Source: Thaumasiovibrio occultus (GTDB lineage Bacteria; Pseudomonadota; Gammaproteobacteria; Enterobacterales; Vibrionaceae). Taken from it: DNA of 64,000 nt. The stretch covers positions 496,001-560,000 of the forward strand of contig AP023052.1 of assembly GCA_019703815.1 (NCBI GenBank), given 5' to 3'. This document shows positions 28,775 to 38,675 of this stretch, piece by piece; position 1 is the first letter of the stretch, and the number at the start of each line of letters is the position of its first letter. Position numbers and translations under genes: made by a program. The notes under the pieces were generated by a model. The model was not told the DNA's origin, did not search any database, and saw nothing but the letters and a program-made list of their open reading frames with translations.

Positions 28775-30769
28775 ATGTCGTCTCGTAAACAACTTGCTAA
28801 TGCAATTCGTGCGTTAAGCATGGATGGTGTTCAACAAGCTAACTCTGGTCACCCAGGTGCACCAATGGGTATGGCTGATATCGCTGAAGTTTTGTGGCGT
28901 GATCATTTAAACCATAACCCACAAAATCCAGAGTGGGCGGACCGCGACCGTTTCGTCTTGTCTAACGGCCACGGCTCAATGCTGATCTACTCTCTGCTCC
29001 ATCTTTCTGGTTACGACCTGTCTATCGACGACCTAAAACAATTCCGCCAACTACACTCTAAAACTCCAGGCCACCCTGAGTACGGTTACGCGCCAGGCGT
29101 AGAAACCACTACGGGTCCACTAGGCCAAGGGATCACTAACGGTGTGGGTATGGCGCTGGCTGAAAAAGCGCTAGCAGCACAGTTTAACCGTGACGGCCAC
29201 GATATCGTTGACCACTACACTTACGTGTTCATGGGTGACGGTTGTTTGATGGAAGGGATCTCGCACGAAGCGTGTTCTCTGGCGGGTACGCTAGGCCTTG
29301 GTAAGCTGATCGCCTTCTGGGATGACAACGGCATCTCTATCGACGGTGAAGTAGAAGGTTGGTTCACTGACAATACCCAACAGCGTTTCGAGTCCTACGG
29401 CTGGCATGTTATTTCAGTTGATGGCCACGACGCAGAAGCGATCAACGCTGCGATCGAAGCGGCGAAAGCAGAAACCAGCAAGCCATCGATTATCTGTTGT
29501 AAAACCATCATCGGTTTTGGTTCTCCAAACAAAGCCGGCTCTCACGACTGTCACGGTGCGCCACTAGGCCACGACGAAATCGCTGCTGCGCGTGAGTTCC
29601 TAGGTTGGAACCACGATCCATTCGAAATCCCATCTGACATCTACGCACAGTGGGATGCCAAAGAAGTAGGCGCGGCGAAACAAGCATCTTGGGAAGAAAA
29701 ACTGGCAGCATATGAAGCGGCTTACCCAGAACTAGCGGCTGAGTTCAAACGTCGTATGGCGGGCGATCTTCCTGCTGAGTTTGAAGAGAAAGCTAACGCT
29801 TACATTCAAGAGCTACAAGCTAATCCTGCGTCTATCGCATCGCGTAAGGCATCACAAAATGCCCTAGAAGCGTTCGGTAAACTGTTACCTGAGTTCATGG
29901 GCGGCTCTGCAGATCTTGCACCATCGAACCTAACCATGTGGTCTGGCTCTAAAGCTTTGACCGCAGATGATGCGTCTGGCAACTACATCCACTACGGTGT
30001 GCGTGAGTTTGGTATGACGGCGATCATCAACGGTATCGCGCTGCACGGCGGTTTTGTCCCTTACGGCGCAACCTTCCTGATGTTCATGGAATACGCGCGT
30101 AACGCAATGCGTATGTCTGCGCTGATGAAAGTGCAAAACATCCAAGTTTACACTCACGACTCTATCGGTCTGGGTGAAGATGGCCCAACGCACCAACCGG
30201 TTGAGCAAATTGCATCACTACGCCTAACGCCGAACATGAGCACCTGGCGTCCATGTGACCAAGTTGAGTCAGCAGTTGCGTGGAAATTTGCGATTGAGCG
30301 TAAGAACGGTCCAACCTCGTTGATCTTCTCGCGCCAAAACCTAGCGCAGCAGCCGCGTGATGAAGCGCAGCTAGCGAACGTTGCTAAGGGTGGTTACATC
30401 CTTAAAGATTGCGCTGGCAAGCCCGAGCTTATCTTGATTGCAACCGGCTCTGAAGTTGAGCTTGCGATTGAAGCGCACGCGCAACTTACCGCAGCGGGTC
30501 ATCAAGTTCGCGTAGTGTCACTACCATCAACAGATGTGTTTGACGCGCAAGACGCCGCTTACCGTGAAGAAGTGTTGCCATCAGACGTGACAGCGCGTAT
30601 CGCGATTGAAGCGGGTATTGCTGATTACTGGTACAAGTATGTTGGCTTTGATGGTCGCATCATCGGTATGACCACCTTTGGTGAGTCAGCGCCAGCGGAT
30701 GAGCTATTTAAGATGTTTGGTTTCACTGTTGAAAACGTAGTAAGTACGGCGAAAGACTTGCTAGCGTAA
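28775..30769 (+). CDS. tkt: Transketolase
   Basis: A thiamine diphosphate enzyme moving two-carbon units in the pentose phosphate pathway. The 664 residues include [17 protein letters not shown], the ThDP motif GDGCLMEG...[10 protein letters not shown] and the C-terminal [16 protein letters not shown]. The ATG at 28775 has an AGGAGC ribosome site. The last 139 bp are duplicated at 32663-32801 with two differences, so the present 3' end may have arrived with the neighbouring insert; the reading frame is intact. Confidence 0.97.
   Translation: MSSRKQLANAIRALSMDGVQQANSGHPGAPMGMADIAEVLWRDHLNHNPQNPEWADRDRFVLSNGHGSMLIYSLLHLSGYDLSIDDLKQFRQLHSKTPGHPEYGYAPGVETTTGPLGQGITNGVGMALAEKALAAQFNRDGHDIVDHYTYVFMGDGCLMEGISHEACSLAGTLGLGKLIAFWDDNGISIDGEVEGWFTDNTQQRFESYGWHVISVDGHDAEAINAAIEAAKAETSKPSIICCKTIIGFGSPNKAGSHDCHGAPLGHDEIAAAREFLGWNHDPFEIPSDIYAQWDAKEVGAAKQASWEEKLAAYEAAYPELAAEFKRRMAGDLPAEFEEKANAYIQELQANPASIASRKASQNALEAFGKLLPEFMGGSADLAPSNLTMWSGSKALTADDASGNYIHYGVREFGMTAIINGIALHGGFVPYGATFLMFMEYARNAMRMSALMKVQNIQVYTHDSIGLGEDGPTHQPVEQIASLRLTPNMSTWRPCDQVESAVAWKFAIERKNGPTSLIFSRQNLAQQPRDEAQLANVAKGGYILKDCAGKPELILIATGSEVELAIEAHAQLTAAGHQVRVVSLPSTDVFDAQDAAYREEVLPSDVTARIAIEAGIADYWYKYVGFDGRIIGMTTFGESAPADELFKMFGFTVENVVSTAKDLLA
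30631..30769 (+). repeat. Direct repeat, copy 1: 3' end of tkt
   Basis: These 139 bp, ending at the tkt stop, recur at 32663-32801 with 137 identical positions. The mismatches are a silent T/C and a G/A that changes Val to Ile. The two copies bracket the adhesin gene. Confidence 0.95.
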
Positions 30770-30784
30770 CCAAGAACAATTAGA

Positions 30785-30814
30785 TAAAAGCCGAGCCTAG
30801 AGCTCGGTTTTTTT
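30785..30814 (+). terminator. Terminator after tkt
   Basis: The stem CCGAGC / GCTCGG with a short loop is followed by a run of seven T residues. It differs from the terminator after the second tkt end at 32818. Confidence 0.82.
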
Positions 30815-30949
30815 GTGTTTGTTTTTCGTTCATTCTACAGAACGGATAGGAAGTGCGTGATGTTTGCTACTGATGATATACAAAAAATGCCGCTCACGTA
30901 AATGAGCGGCATCGTATAGCAAACTGCGTTATTGCAGAGCTAGGCTAGC

Positions 30950-31789
30950 TTACCAAGCAAACTGTACGCCAGCACCCATTGAGAAGTCGTTATCTTCAAC
31001 ACCCATTGTCGTCGCAACGTTCGCGTTAGCACTCCAGTTAGTATTGATTTGATGCGAGTAGCCCACAGATAGTGCGGTTGCTGCACCCATGTAACCCAAA
31101 CCAACACCCACCGCAGAGGTATGGTTAGATCCCAAAATCGGGCGAGCTGCGGTAACAGCTTGTGCTGTCGCACCAATAGCATCAATACGCTCGTCTAGTC
31201 GATTAACGTGACCGTAAAGATTTTGAATATCGAGTTCGTTTTGATCAATACGAGCGTTAGTTTGTTCGTTTACTTGGCTAATGTACTCAGCAAGAACCTG
31301 GTCGTTTTTAACCATGTGGTCAATCGCTGCTCCTAGTGTTGGACTGCCTTCTGGACGCTCTGTTTGTCCCTCTGAAGGATTGGTAAACTCCGGCAGCTGA
31401 CCATCCTCTTGCTCAGAAGGATGAGTCATTCCTGGAAGCTGACCATCTTCTGGATTGTTCGCTCCTTCCCCGAAGCTAGGAAGTTTCTCACCTTCTTCGC
31501 CAGCATTCCATCGATCAACGCTGTCTTGGTAGATGTCTTTGTTGTCATCAGAAACTGGAACAAAGTTAACTTGAACAGGTTTACCATCCACCCCTGTGTA
31601 TTGAAGAACGGTTTGTTTTTCTGCGATATGGTAGCTGTCAGTGACCCATTTCCCGCCATCATATTTCTGGACTTCGATGATACCTTCAGCCGCCTGTACA
31701 GCTTTGTAACCATCAGGCAATACACCACGGTCAAAATCAAAAGCCATTGCTGGGGCAGCGATTGCTGCTGCAATAAGTGTTTTTTTCAT
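30950..31789 (-). CDS. Small YadA-like trimeric autotransporter adhesin
   Basis: A 279-residue protein with a signal peptide (cleavage near AMA-FDF, residue 16), an acidic passenger, a Pro/Glu-rich stretch with two copies of EDGQLPxxTxPSE (114-140), a coiled-coil stalk (about 160-205) and a YadA-type membrane anchor (206-279) of alternating small and aromatic residues ending in Trp. The anchor would trimerise in the outer membrane and display the passenger. No head repeats typical of large adhesins are seen. It faces tkt convergently inside an insert flanked by tkt repeats. Confidence 0.82.
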   Translation of the reverse strand: MKKTLIAAAIAAPAMAFDFDRGVLPDGYKAVQAAEGIIEVQKYDGGKWVTDSYHIAEKQTVLQYTGVDGKPVQVNFVPVSDDNKDIYQDSVDRWNAGEEGEKLPSFGEGANNPEDGQLPGMTHPSEQEDGQLPEFTNPSEGQTERPEGSPTLGAAIDHMVKNDQVLAEYISQVNEQTNARIDQNELDIQNLYGHVNRLDERIDAIGATAQAVTAARPILGSNHTSAVGVGLGYMGAATALSVGYSHQINTNWSANANVATTMGVEDNDFSMGAGVQFAW

Positions 31790-32662
31790 AACGATTCTAT
31801 TGACTAATATTAGGTTTAAATGTCACTCAAACAACGCGGCTAATATTGATTGAGGAAGTGATTAATCAATATAAAGGCGATGAAATGCACCGTATAAAAC
31901 TTGGGCGCAACACAAATTTCGTTGTTGTGAGTCGTTTGGTTGTTATGGCTCTTATTAACTGCATGTGTAACTTATATTATTCTCACAATAGCAGGCCAAC
32001 TTAGTACGATGACGACTTAGGGATGTTCGTAAATACGCAGAACGAACACACATTATCGAGCTGAACTAAGTTTGCGAACAATAGCGACTAACAGAAGAAC
32101 AATGTACTTACATTGCTGGGTTTAGCTGAAATGTAACCATTAATCAGTGTGTAACTTCTCAGGTATAAACTTCGTAATCGAATGTAAATTTATTATTTAA
32201 CAGTTGCTTGTGTGGGTCTTGGTTCTGCGGTTGGCTTTCGGGACGTTGTGGAGTTATGTAGCATTGTTCGTTGCGGTTTGATGGGCTTATGAAAGCAGAA
32301 ATGGGTTAACGTGCTATACCATCACTTTCCGCCGCGATGTTATTGCGCTTTTATTTTTAGAAATTAATCCTTTTAGCGTTTATATTTTCTTTAGCCTGAC
32401 AGTTTCTGTGAGCCTTGAATCTAAACTTAGGTCATTTGGGTCTTAAGCCCTAAACTGGTATCTCTACTGGTTATTATATGAAGTGTAACGTAGCTAACGA
32501 TGTTTGAGGATTGATACCGAAAACATGGCAGACAATGATTTTTACTAGAGCTGTACGCCGTACATTTTTTACATTTGTTTTTACGGAGAGTGAGGCATTT
32601 GCTGACCTTGATTGGTAATTACTCAGACGTTAATCTAACGATGAAACGATAAATTGTTTTTT
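31790..32662. other. Long AT-rich non-coding segment of the insert
   Basis: About 870 bp upstream of the adhesin gene without a credible gene on either strand. It is visibly richer in A and T than its neighbours. It may hold the adhesin promoter and regulatory leader, or decayed DNA. I could not recognise any transposase or integrase remnant. Confidence 0.6.
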
Positions 32663-32801
32663 GTACAAGTATGTTGGCTTTGATGGTCGCATCATCGGTA
32701 TGACCACCTTCGGTGAGTCAGCGCCAGCGGATGAGCTATTTAAGATGTTTGGTTTCACTGTTGAAAACATAGTAAGTACGGCGAAAGACTTGCTAGCGTA
32801 A
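32663..32801 (+). pseudogene. Direct repeat, copy 2: orphan 3' end of tkt
   Basis: The in-frame last 45 codons and stop of transketolase (from YKYVGFDG to STAKDLLA), without the rest of the gene. Its left edge at 32663 is sharp. This may be the original tkt end left behind when new DNA was joined to tkt upstream. Confidence 0.93.
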
Positions 32802-32817
32802 TGCAGTGAAATAATGG

Positions 32818-32844
32818 AAAAGAGCGCCGGTTGGCGCTCTTTTT
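32818..32844 (+). terminator. Terminator after the orphan tkt end
   Basis: The stem AAAGAGCGCC / GGCGCTCTTT with a GGTT loop is followed by T residues. It lies 17 bp after the orphan stop and may be the ancestral tkt terminator. Confidence 0.85.
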
Positions 32845-32887
32845 GTATTGAATCGAAACGCAACTCTTTAATCATGGAGTGACTAAA

Positions 32888-33709
32888 ATGAAACTGACAG
32901 GACGTCTTTGGGTATTAGCAGGTGTTTTGTTGAGTCAACCCCTTTGGGCGGCGCAAACCTCTCGAGGCGAAACCAATTGCTCAGCCGGTGACTTCACCTT
33001 GGTGCAATACGATATTGCGCGTTTAATGCCGCCAGAAAAAGCCACCTTTATTGACGATCCGTCGCACATCACTTGTGTCACTCTGCCTGATGCGCCGAAT
33101 GTTTTACTGGCGTCCTATTTTGTCCCGTTTGAAAAAGACGGCTACAACTACCACGAGTTTGGTGACTACTTTGGCGATTACCAGTGGCGCGTAGCCACGA
33201 TTGATCGTCGTACCGGTAATACGATTTCTGCGTTTGAAGAGGCTGTCTCTGAAGATGCGCTGGTCAGCCAGCAAAGCTTTAAGTTAACGCTTGAGCCCAA
33301 TGTGTACTGGCTCAACGATACCACGCGCGCATTTGCAGTACATCGCACCTTGTACGATCCGCCGCTCGTAGCTGATATTGTCACGCTAGATCATCTTTAC
33401 TTGTTCACTGAAGAGCAGGGGGCATTGGTACCCGTACTGGCTGGGTTGCCGCTCTATTCGGGCTATAACGTCTTTTCCGATGATAACCTCAATGATGTGA
33501 CGTCATACTCGGTCAAGCTCTCGCCTTCATTGCTTAACGCGCAAACCAATGGGCTGAAAAATATTGCCCTAGCAGGTGCTGTGGTCGATGAAAATGACAG
33601 TCCTCTCGCGCCACTTTCCACTCAACTTGCCTTTGACGGTGAGCAGTACGATCTGTCGCCATGGCAAGCGGCGTTTGATGCGTGGTCTGCCCAACTTACA
33701 GCGCAGTAA
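32888..33709 (+). CDS. Unknown secreted protein
   Basis: A 273-residue protein with a clear signal peptide (MKLTGRLWVLAGVLLSQPLWA, cleavage near residue 21-22). Two cysteines follow in the mature part (ETNCSAG and SHITCVT), which could form a disulfide. The rest is rich in Tyr, Asp and Leu with no motif I recognise. I chose ATG at 32888, preceded by GGAGTGA; a GTG nine bases upstream is possible. It follows the orphan tkt end and has its own terminator. Confidence 0.7.
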   Translation: MKLTGRLWVLAGVLLSQPLWAAQTSRGETNCSAGDFTLVQYDIARLMPPEKATFIDDPSHITCVTLPDAPNVLLASYFVPFEKDGYNYHEFGDYFGDYQWRVATIDRRTGNTISAFEEAVSEDALVSQQSFKLTLEPNVYWLNDTTRAFAVHRTLYDPPLVADIVTLDHLYLFTEEQGALVPVLAGLPLYSGYNVFSDDNLNDVTSYSVKLSPSLLNAQTNGLKNIALAGAVVDENDSPLAPLSTQLAFDGEQYDLSPWQAAFDAWSAQLTAQ

Positions 33710-33734
33710 TCCAGCACAGAGATTATCTACTAAC

Positions 33735-33771
33735 ACAAGCGGTTCACAGGGCCGCTTGTTTTCGCTTTTTA
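33735..33771 (+). terminator. Terminator of the unknown secreted protein gene
   Basis: The stem CAAGCGG / CCGCTTG with a nine-base loop is followed by TTTTCGCTTTTT. Confidence 0.72.
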
Positions 33772-33950
33772 GCTATCGATAATTTTTACTGAGGCCATTT
33801 CTTAGTTTTCGAAAATCGTGCTATTCCCTCTCGCCTAATGAAAAGCGCACCACTGTATTTTGGCTAAAATGACCACAAAATCAGTAGTTAAAATGAACAG
33901 TTTCAATAAGCGATAGGAAATTGCGGTATATCAATCTAGTGGTATAAAAC

Positions 33951-33966
33951 TGTGTCAAAGGTCACA
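33951..33966 (+). promoter_or_regulatory. Candidate CRP site upstream of epd
   Basis: TGTGTCAAAGGTCACA matches the CRP consensus TGTGA-N6-TCACA at nine of ten defined bases, with AT-rich flanks. The E. coli epd operon is also controlled by CRP. Confidence 0.6.
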
Positions 33967-34032
33967 TTTGACGTGATCACGACCCCCAGTTAGGTTAGAA
34001 TCTCTCCCGCTCACTTATCATCTGGCAAGGAT

Positions 34033-35091
34033 ATGACACTTAAAGTCGCCATCAATGGATTTGGTCGCATCGGTCGCAGTGTTCTGCGTGCGTTGTACGA
34101 AAGCGGTAAGCACCAACATATATCAGTGGTCGCAGTCAATGAACTGGCTCAGCCAGACGCCATGGCGCACCTACTGCAATATGATTCCAGCCATGGCCGC
34201 TTTGGTAAGCGTGTGCGTCATGATCAAGAACATCTGCTGATTGATCATCCTGACGGCGGTAGCGATAGCATCCGTATCCTGCATTTGAATGACATTGGTT
34301 TATTACCGTGGCGCGACTTAGAGGTGGATATCGTTCTCGATTGCACCGGCGTTTACGGCAGTGAGCAAGATGGCCTCGCCCACCTTGACGCGGGCGCCAA
34401 GCAAGTGCTCTTTTCCCATCCTGGCGCAAATGATCTCGATAACACCATTATCTATGGTGTTAATCACCACACCCTGACGGCTAAGCACCGTATCGTTTCT
34501 AACGGCTCCTGTACCACCAACTGTATTGTGCCTGTCATTCAGGTACTCGATGATGCATTTGGCATTGAGTCTGGCACCATAACGACGATCCATTCAGCGA
34601 TGAACGATCAGCAAGTGATTGATGCTTACCATAACGATTTGAGACGCACCCGCGCGGCAAGTCAGTCGATTATCCCGGTTGATACTAAGCTGCATTTGGG
34701 GATTGGACGAATTTTTCCTAAGTTTGCCAATTGCTTTGAAGCTATCTCGGTGAGGGTGCCGACGATCAACGTCACAGCGATGGATTTAAGTGTTACAGTT
34801 AACACGAACGTAACAGTTAATGATGTAAATCAAGCTTTAGTACAGGCCTCGCAGTGTAAATTACGGGGCATTGTCGATTACACTGAGGCCCCTTTGGTGT
34901 CAGTGGATTTTAATCATGATCCGCACAGCGCAATTGTTGATGGCACGCAAACGCGTGTGAGCAATCAACATTTGATTAAGATGCTGGTGTGGTGTGATAA
35001 CGAATGGGGTTTTGCCAATAGGATGTTAGATACCGCCTTGGCAATGCATCACGCGGTGTCTGCAACGAGCGCAGAGACAGCAACGAATTAA
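34033..35091 (+). CDS. epd: D-erythrose-4-phosphate dehydrogenase
   Basis: Epd oxidises erythrose 4-phosphate to 4-phosphoerythronate, the first step of the DXP-dependent pyridoxal phosphate pathway. The 352 residues resemble GAPDH, with the Rossmann motif INGFGRIGR, the catalytic Cys in [12 protein letters not shown] and [12 protein letters not shown]. Epd rather than GapA is supported by [21 protein letters not shown] and by the epd-pgk-fbaA order. Confidence 0.95.
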   Translation: MTLKVAINGFGRIGRSVLRALYESGKHQHISVVAVNELAQPDAMAHLLQYDSSHGRFGKRVRHDQEHLLIDHPDGGSDSIRILHLNDIGLLPWRDLEVDIVLDCTGVYGSEQDGLAHLDAGAKQVLFSHPGANDLDNTIIYGVNHHTLTAKHRIVSNGSCTTNCIVPVIQVLDDAFGIESGTITTIHSAMNDQQVIDAYHNDLRRTRAASQSIIPVDTKLHLGIGRIFPKFANCFEAISVRVPTINVTAMDLSVTVNTNVTVNDVNQALVQASQCKLRGIVDYTEAPLVSVDFNHDPHSAIVDGTQTRVSNQHLIKMLVWCDNEWGFANRMLDTALAMHHAVSATSAETATN

Positions 35092-35166
35092 TGGTGCTGG
35101 TGGGATAGGCACAGGCCTGTTACCGGCAAAAGTAAACTTTGGATAACATTGAGTAGAGGACAAAGA

Positions 35167-36330
35167 ATGTCTGTAATCAAGATGACTGACCTGGATCTTG
35201 CAGGTAAACGCGTATTCATCCGTGCTGACCTAAACGTGCCAGTAAAAGACGGTAAAGTAACTTCAGATGCACGTATCCTTGCATCACTACCAACTATCAA
35301 ACTTTGCCTAGAAGCGGGCGCAAAAGTTATGGTTACTTCTCACCTAGGTCGCCCAACTGAAGGTGAATACGCAGAAGAGTTCTCTCTAGCTCCTGTTGTA
35401 AACTATCTAAACGACGCACTTGATTGCGACGTTAAACTAGCAAAAGACTACCTAAACGGCCTAGAGCTGAACGCGGGTGAGCTAGTTGTTCTTGAAAACG
35501 TTCGCTTCAACAAAGGCGAGAAGAAGAACGAAGAAGAACTGTCTAAGCAATACGCAGCACTGTGTGACGTGTTCGTAATGGATGCATTCGGTACAGCGCA
35601 CCGTGCACAAGCGTCAACTCACGGCGTTGGTATGTTTGCTGATGTAGCATGTGCAGGTCCTCTACTAGCGGCTGAACTAGAAGCACTAGGTAAAGCAATG
35701 AGCAACCCAGAGCGTCCGCTTGTTGCTATCGTTGGTGGTTCTAAAGTTTCTACCAAGCTAACTGTGCTTGAGTCGCTATCTAAAATCGCTGACCAACTGG
35801 TTGTTGGTGGTGGTATCGCAAACACCTTCATCGCTGCTGAAGGCCACAACGTAGGTAAGTCTCTATACGAAGCTGACCTAGTTGAGACTGCGCAAAAGCT
35901 AATGAAAGAGTGTTCTATCCCAGTTGCTACTGACGTTGCATGTGCAAAAGCATTTGACGAGAACGCAGAAGCAGAAATCAAGAACGTTGCTGACGTTCAA
36001 GATGACGACATGATTTTCGACCTAGGTCCAGATTCAACTGCGGCACTAGCTGAAATCATCGGTAATGCAAAAACTATCCTTTGGAACGGCCCAGTAGGTG
36101 TATTCGAGTTCAAAAACTTCGAAGCAGGTACTAAAGGTATTTCTGAAGCGATCGCTAAGTCTGCAGGTTTCTCTGTAGCAGGTGGTGGTGACACGCTAGC
36201 GGCTATCGACAAGTTCGGTATCAAAGCTGACGTTTCTTACATCTCTACTGGTGGCGGTGCATTCCTTGAGTTCGTTGAAGGTAAAGTACTTCCAGCTGTT
36301 GAAATGCTAGAAGCGCGCGCGAAAGCATAA
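35167..36330 (+). CDS. pgk: Phosphoglycerate kinase
   Basis: Glycolytic enzyme producing ATP from 1,3-bisphosphoglycerate. The 387-residue protein shows [18 protein letters not shown], the [11 protein letters not shown] loop, [12 protein letters not shown] and the C-terminal [11 protein letters not shown]. The ATG at 35167 (MSVIKMTDL) is chosen over an upstream in-frame start at 35149. Leucine is mostly CTA and serine mostly TCT, a strong bias seen in highly expressed genes here. Confidence 0.98.
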   Translation: MSVIKMTDLDLAGKRVFIRADLNVPVKDGKVTSDARILASLPTIKLCLEAGAKVMVTSHLGRPTEGEYAEEFSLAPVVNYLNDALDCDVKLAKDYLNGLELNAGELVVLENVRFNKGEKKNEEELSKQYAALCDVFVMDAFGTAHRAQASTHGVGMFADVACAGPLLAAELEALGKAMSNPERPLVAIVGGSKVSTKLTVLESLSKIADQLVVGGGIANTFIAAEGHNVGKSLYEADLVETAQKLMKECSIPVATDVACAKAFDENAEAEIKNVADVQDDDMIFDLGPDSTAALAEIIGNAKTILWNGPVGVFEFKNFEAGTKGISEAIAKSAGFSVAGGGDTLAAIDKFGIKADVSYISTGGGAFLEFVEGKVLPAVEMLEARAKA

Positions 36331-36477
36331 TGTGTTGAGGTGGCGGAATTGACGCCACCTTTTTACTGTTTTGTGTCTATCGTTTGTGAAATGGATCAGC
36401 TTTTTATAGAATAGCGCCCAGCAAACGATTGCCATATGTGATTCATCACAGACAAACAAATAAATAGGACGATTGTC

Positions 36478-37554
36478 ATGTCTAAGATCTTCGATTTTGT
36501 AAAACCTGGTGTTATTTCTGGCGACGACGTACAGAAAGTATTTGAAGTAGCAAAAGAGAACAAATTTGCTCTTCCTGCGGTAAACGTAGTTAACACTGAC
36601 TCTATCAACGGTGTTCTAGAAGCAGCAGCTAAAGTTAAAGCACCTGTTGTAGTTCAGTTCTCTAACGGCGGTGCTGGTTTCTTCGTTGGTAAAGGCGTTA
36701 AACTTGAAGGTCAAGGTGCACAAATCCTTGGCGCAGTAGCGGGCGCGAAATACGTTCACGCTGTTGCTGAATCTTACGGTGTACCAGTGATCCTTCACAC
36801 TGACCACGCTGCTAAGAAACTACTTCCATGGATCGACGGTCTACTAGACGCAGGTGAAGAGTTCTTCGCGGCAACTGGTAAGCCTCTATTCTCTTCTCAC
36901 ATGATCGACCTGTCTGAAGAATCTCTAGAAGAAAACATCGAAATCTCTGGCAAGTACCTTGAGCGTATGGCGAAGATGGGTATGACTCTAGAAATCGAAC
37001 TAGGTTGTACTGGTGGTGAAGAAGATGGCGTTGATAACTCTCACATGGACGCATCTGAGCTTTACACTTCTCCAGAAGACGTTGCATACGCATACGAGAA
37101 ACTAAGCGCGATCAGCCCTCGTTTCACTATCGCTGCATCTTTCGGTAACGTACACGGTGTTTACCAAGCTGGTAACGTTGTACTAACTCCAACCATCCTA
37201 CGTGACTCTCAAGCATACTGTGCAGATAAGTTCGGTATCGCACCTAACGCGTTGAACTTCGTATTCCACGGTGGTTCTGGTTCTTCTGAAGCAGAAATCC
37301 AAGAGTCTATCGGTTACGGTGTTATCAAAATGAACATCGATACTGATACCCAGTGGGCAACTTGGGATGGTATCCGTACTTACGAAGCTGAAAACCGTGA
37401 TTTCCTACAAGGTCAAATCGGTAACCCAACTGGTGAGTCAGCGCCTAACAAGAAATACTACGATCCACGCGTATGGCTACGTGCAGGTCAATCGTCAATG
37501 GTTGCACGTCTAGAGAAAGCATTTGCTGACCTAAACGCGATCGACGTACTGTAA
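36478..37554 (+). CDS. fbaA: Fructose-bisphosphate aldolase class II
   Basis: Zinc-dependent aldolase of 358 residues. The zinc and substrate regions are visible as VILHTDHAAKKLLPW, LEIELGCTGGEEDGVDN, ASFGNVHGVY and NFVFHGGSGSS. Codon use is as biased as in pgk. It is the last gene of the epd-pgk-fbaA series, with a 147-bp gap after pgk and a terminator after it. Confidence 0.98.
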   Translation: MSKIFDFVKPGVISGDDVQKVFEVAKENKFALPAVNVVNTDSINGVLEAAAKVKAPVVVQFSNGGAGFFVGKGVKLEGQGAQILGAVAGAKYVHAVAESYGVPVILHTDHAAKKLLPWIDGLLDAGEEFFAATGKPLFSSHMIDLSEESLEENIEISGKYLERMAKMGMTLEIELGCTGGEEDGVDNSHMDASELYTSPEDVAYAYEKLSAISPRFTIAASFGNVHGVYQAGNVVLTPTILRDSQAYCADKFGIAPNALNFVFHGGSGSSEAEIQESIGYGVIKMNIDTDTQWATWDGIRTYEAENRDFLQGQIGNPTGESAPNKKYYDPRVWLRAGQSSMVARLEKAFADLNAIDVL

Positions 37555-37576
37555 TTTAAACAGTAAGTTAGAAGTT

Positions 37577-37605
37577 AAGCCCTGCTACAATAGCAGGGCT
37601 TTTTT
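37577..37605 (+). terminator. Terminator of fbaA
   Basis: The stem AAGCCCTGCTA / TAGCAGGGCTT with a three-base loop is followed by a T-run. Confidence 0.9.
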
Positions 37606-37724
37606 GTGCCTATTTTTCACGACCTCCTAGCAAGCTGTTAATAAGCCCTCAAAATCCAATAGCGAAAAAGGACGTTGTTGATTATTATTGCGCGCATTCT
37701 GATAACTATTCCTAGGAGAAGACC

Positions 37725-38609
37725 ATGAGTGAAGAGTCAACCACCGGTCAGGTCGTCGAGAACCTGATCAACAACGATCTAACTGAGGAAGTCCTTAACG
37801 CCGGTAACTGGGTGATGGATAACCAAGAAATCCTGATCGGCTACTGCGTAAACATTTTGTCGGCACTGCTTATCCTATTTGTAGGTAACCTTTGTGTTAA
37901 AGCGATTTCTGGCGGTGTGGCCAAAATGCTGCGCAAGCGCGAACTGGACAAAGCCGTCGTTGATTTCGTTGCCGCCCTAGTTCGCTACCTGCTATTCACT
38001 ATTGTTGTGATCGCTGCGCTAAGCCGCGTAGGCGTGCAAACAGCATCTGTGGTAGCGGTGATCGGTGCCGCCGGTTTGGCCGTCGGTCTGGCGCTACAAG
38101 GTTCACTATCTAACTTTGCCGCTGGTGTGATCATCGTTGCGTTCCGTCCATTTAAATCGGGCGACTACGTAGAAGTGGCGGGTGTAGCAGGTTCAGTTGA
38201 CTCGATTCAGATCTTCTCAACCGTACTGACCACACCAGACAACAAAATGGTTGTGGTGCCAAACGGCAGCGTGATCAGCAGCCCAATCACCAACTATTCG
38301 CGCCATAAAGTCCGTCGTATCGATTTGATCATTGGCGTATCGTACAAAGCGGATCTGCAAAAAACCAAAGAAGTGCTGGCACAAGTGCTAGCGGAAGAAG
38401 AGCGCATTTTGAAAACGCCAGAGCCAACCATTGGTGTTTCAGCGTTGGCAGATTCGTCAGTGAACTTTGTGGTACGCCCATGGGTGAAGACCGAAGATTA
38501 CTGGGGCGTGTACTTTGATGTGTTGCAAGCGATCAAAGAGCGTCTAGATAAAGAAGGGATTGAAATTCCATTCCCACAAATGGATATCCATTTGAATAAA
38601 GTGGACTAG
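37725..38609 (+). CDS. mscS: Small-conductance mechanosensitive channel MscS
   Basis: MscS opens under membrane tension to relieve osmotic downshock. The 294 residues have three membrane helices; the pore-lining TM3 carries the Gly/Ala-rich pattern AVIGAAGLAVGLALQGSLSNFA, followed by the beta domain FRPFKSGDYVEV and a mixed C-terminal cage domain. The length is like E. coli MscS (286). A terminator follows. In related genomes arg transport genes come next; here the Tad locus does. Confidence 0.95.
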   Translation: MSEESTTGQVVENLINNDLTEEVLNAGNWVMDNQEILIGYCVNILSALLILFVGNLCVKAISGGVAKMLRKRELDKAVVDFVAALVRYLLFTIVVIAALSRVGVQTASVVAVIGAAGLAVGLALQGSLSNFAAGVIIVAFRPFKSGDYVEVAGVAGSVDSIQIFSTVLTTPDNKMVVVPNGSVISSPITNYSRHKVRRIDLIIGVSYKADLQKTKEVLAQVLAEEERILKTPEPTIGVSALADSSVNFVVRPWVKTEDYWGVYFDVLQAIKERLDKEGIEIPFPQMDIHLNKVD

Positions 38610-38648
38610 TTTCTTAGTTGTGGGCGAATGCCCCATCTTAAGTATTAG

Positions 38649-38675
38649 AAAAGACCCCTCGGGTGTCTTTTTTTT
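38649..38675 (+). terminator. Terminator of mscS
   Basis: The stem AAAGAC-CCC / GGG-T-GTCTTT with one bulged base and a TC loop is followed by a long T-run. Confidence 0.78.

Larger units (their letters stand above)
33710..34032. promoter_or_regulatory. Promoter region of epd
   Basis: The left part holds the terminator of the preceding gene (33735-33771). The right part holds a strong candidate CRP site (33951-33966), a GTGATCAC palindrome (33973-33980) and a possible -10 TAGAAT (33996-34001). There is no gene. Confidence 0.6.

Noticed and set aside
31409..31807. Plus-strand 132-codon frame opposite the adhesin gene
   Set aside because: It is the antisense of the adhesin, which has a signal peptide and a membrane anchor.
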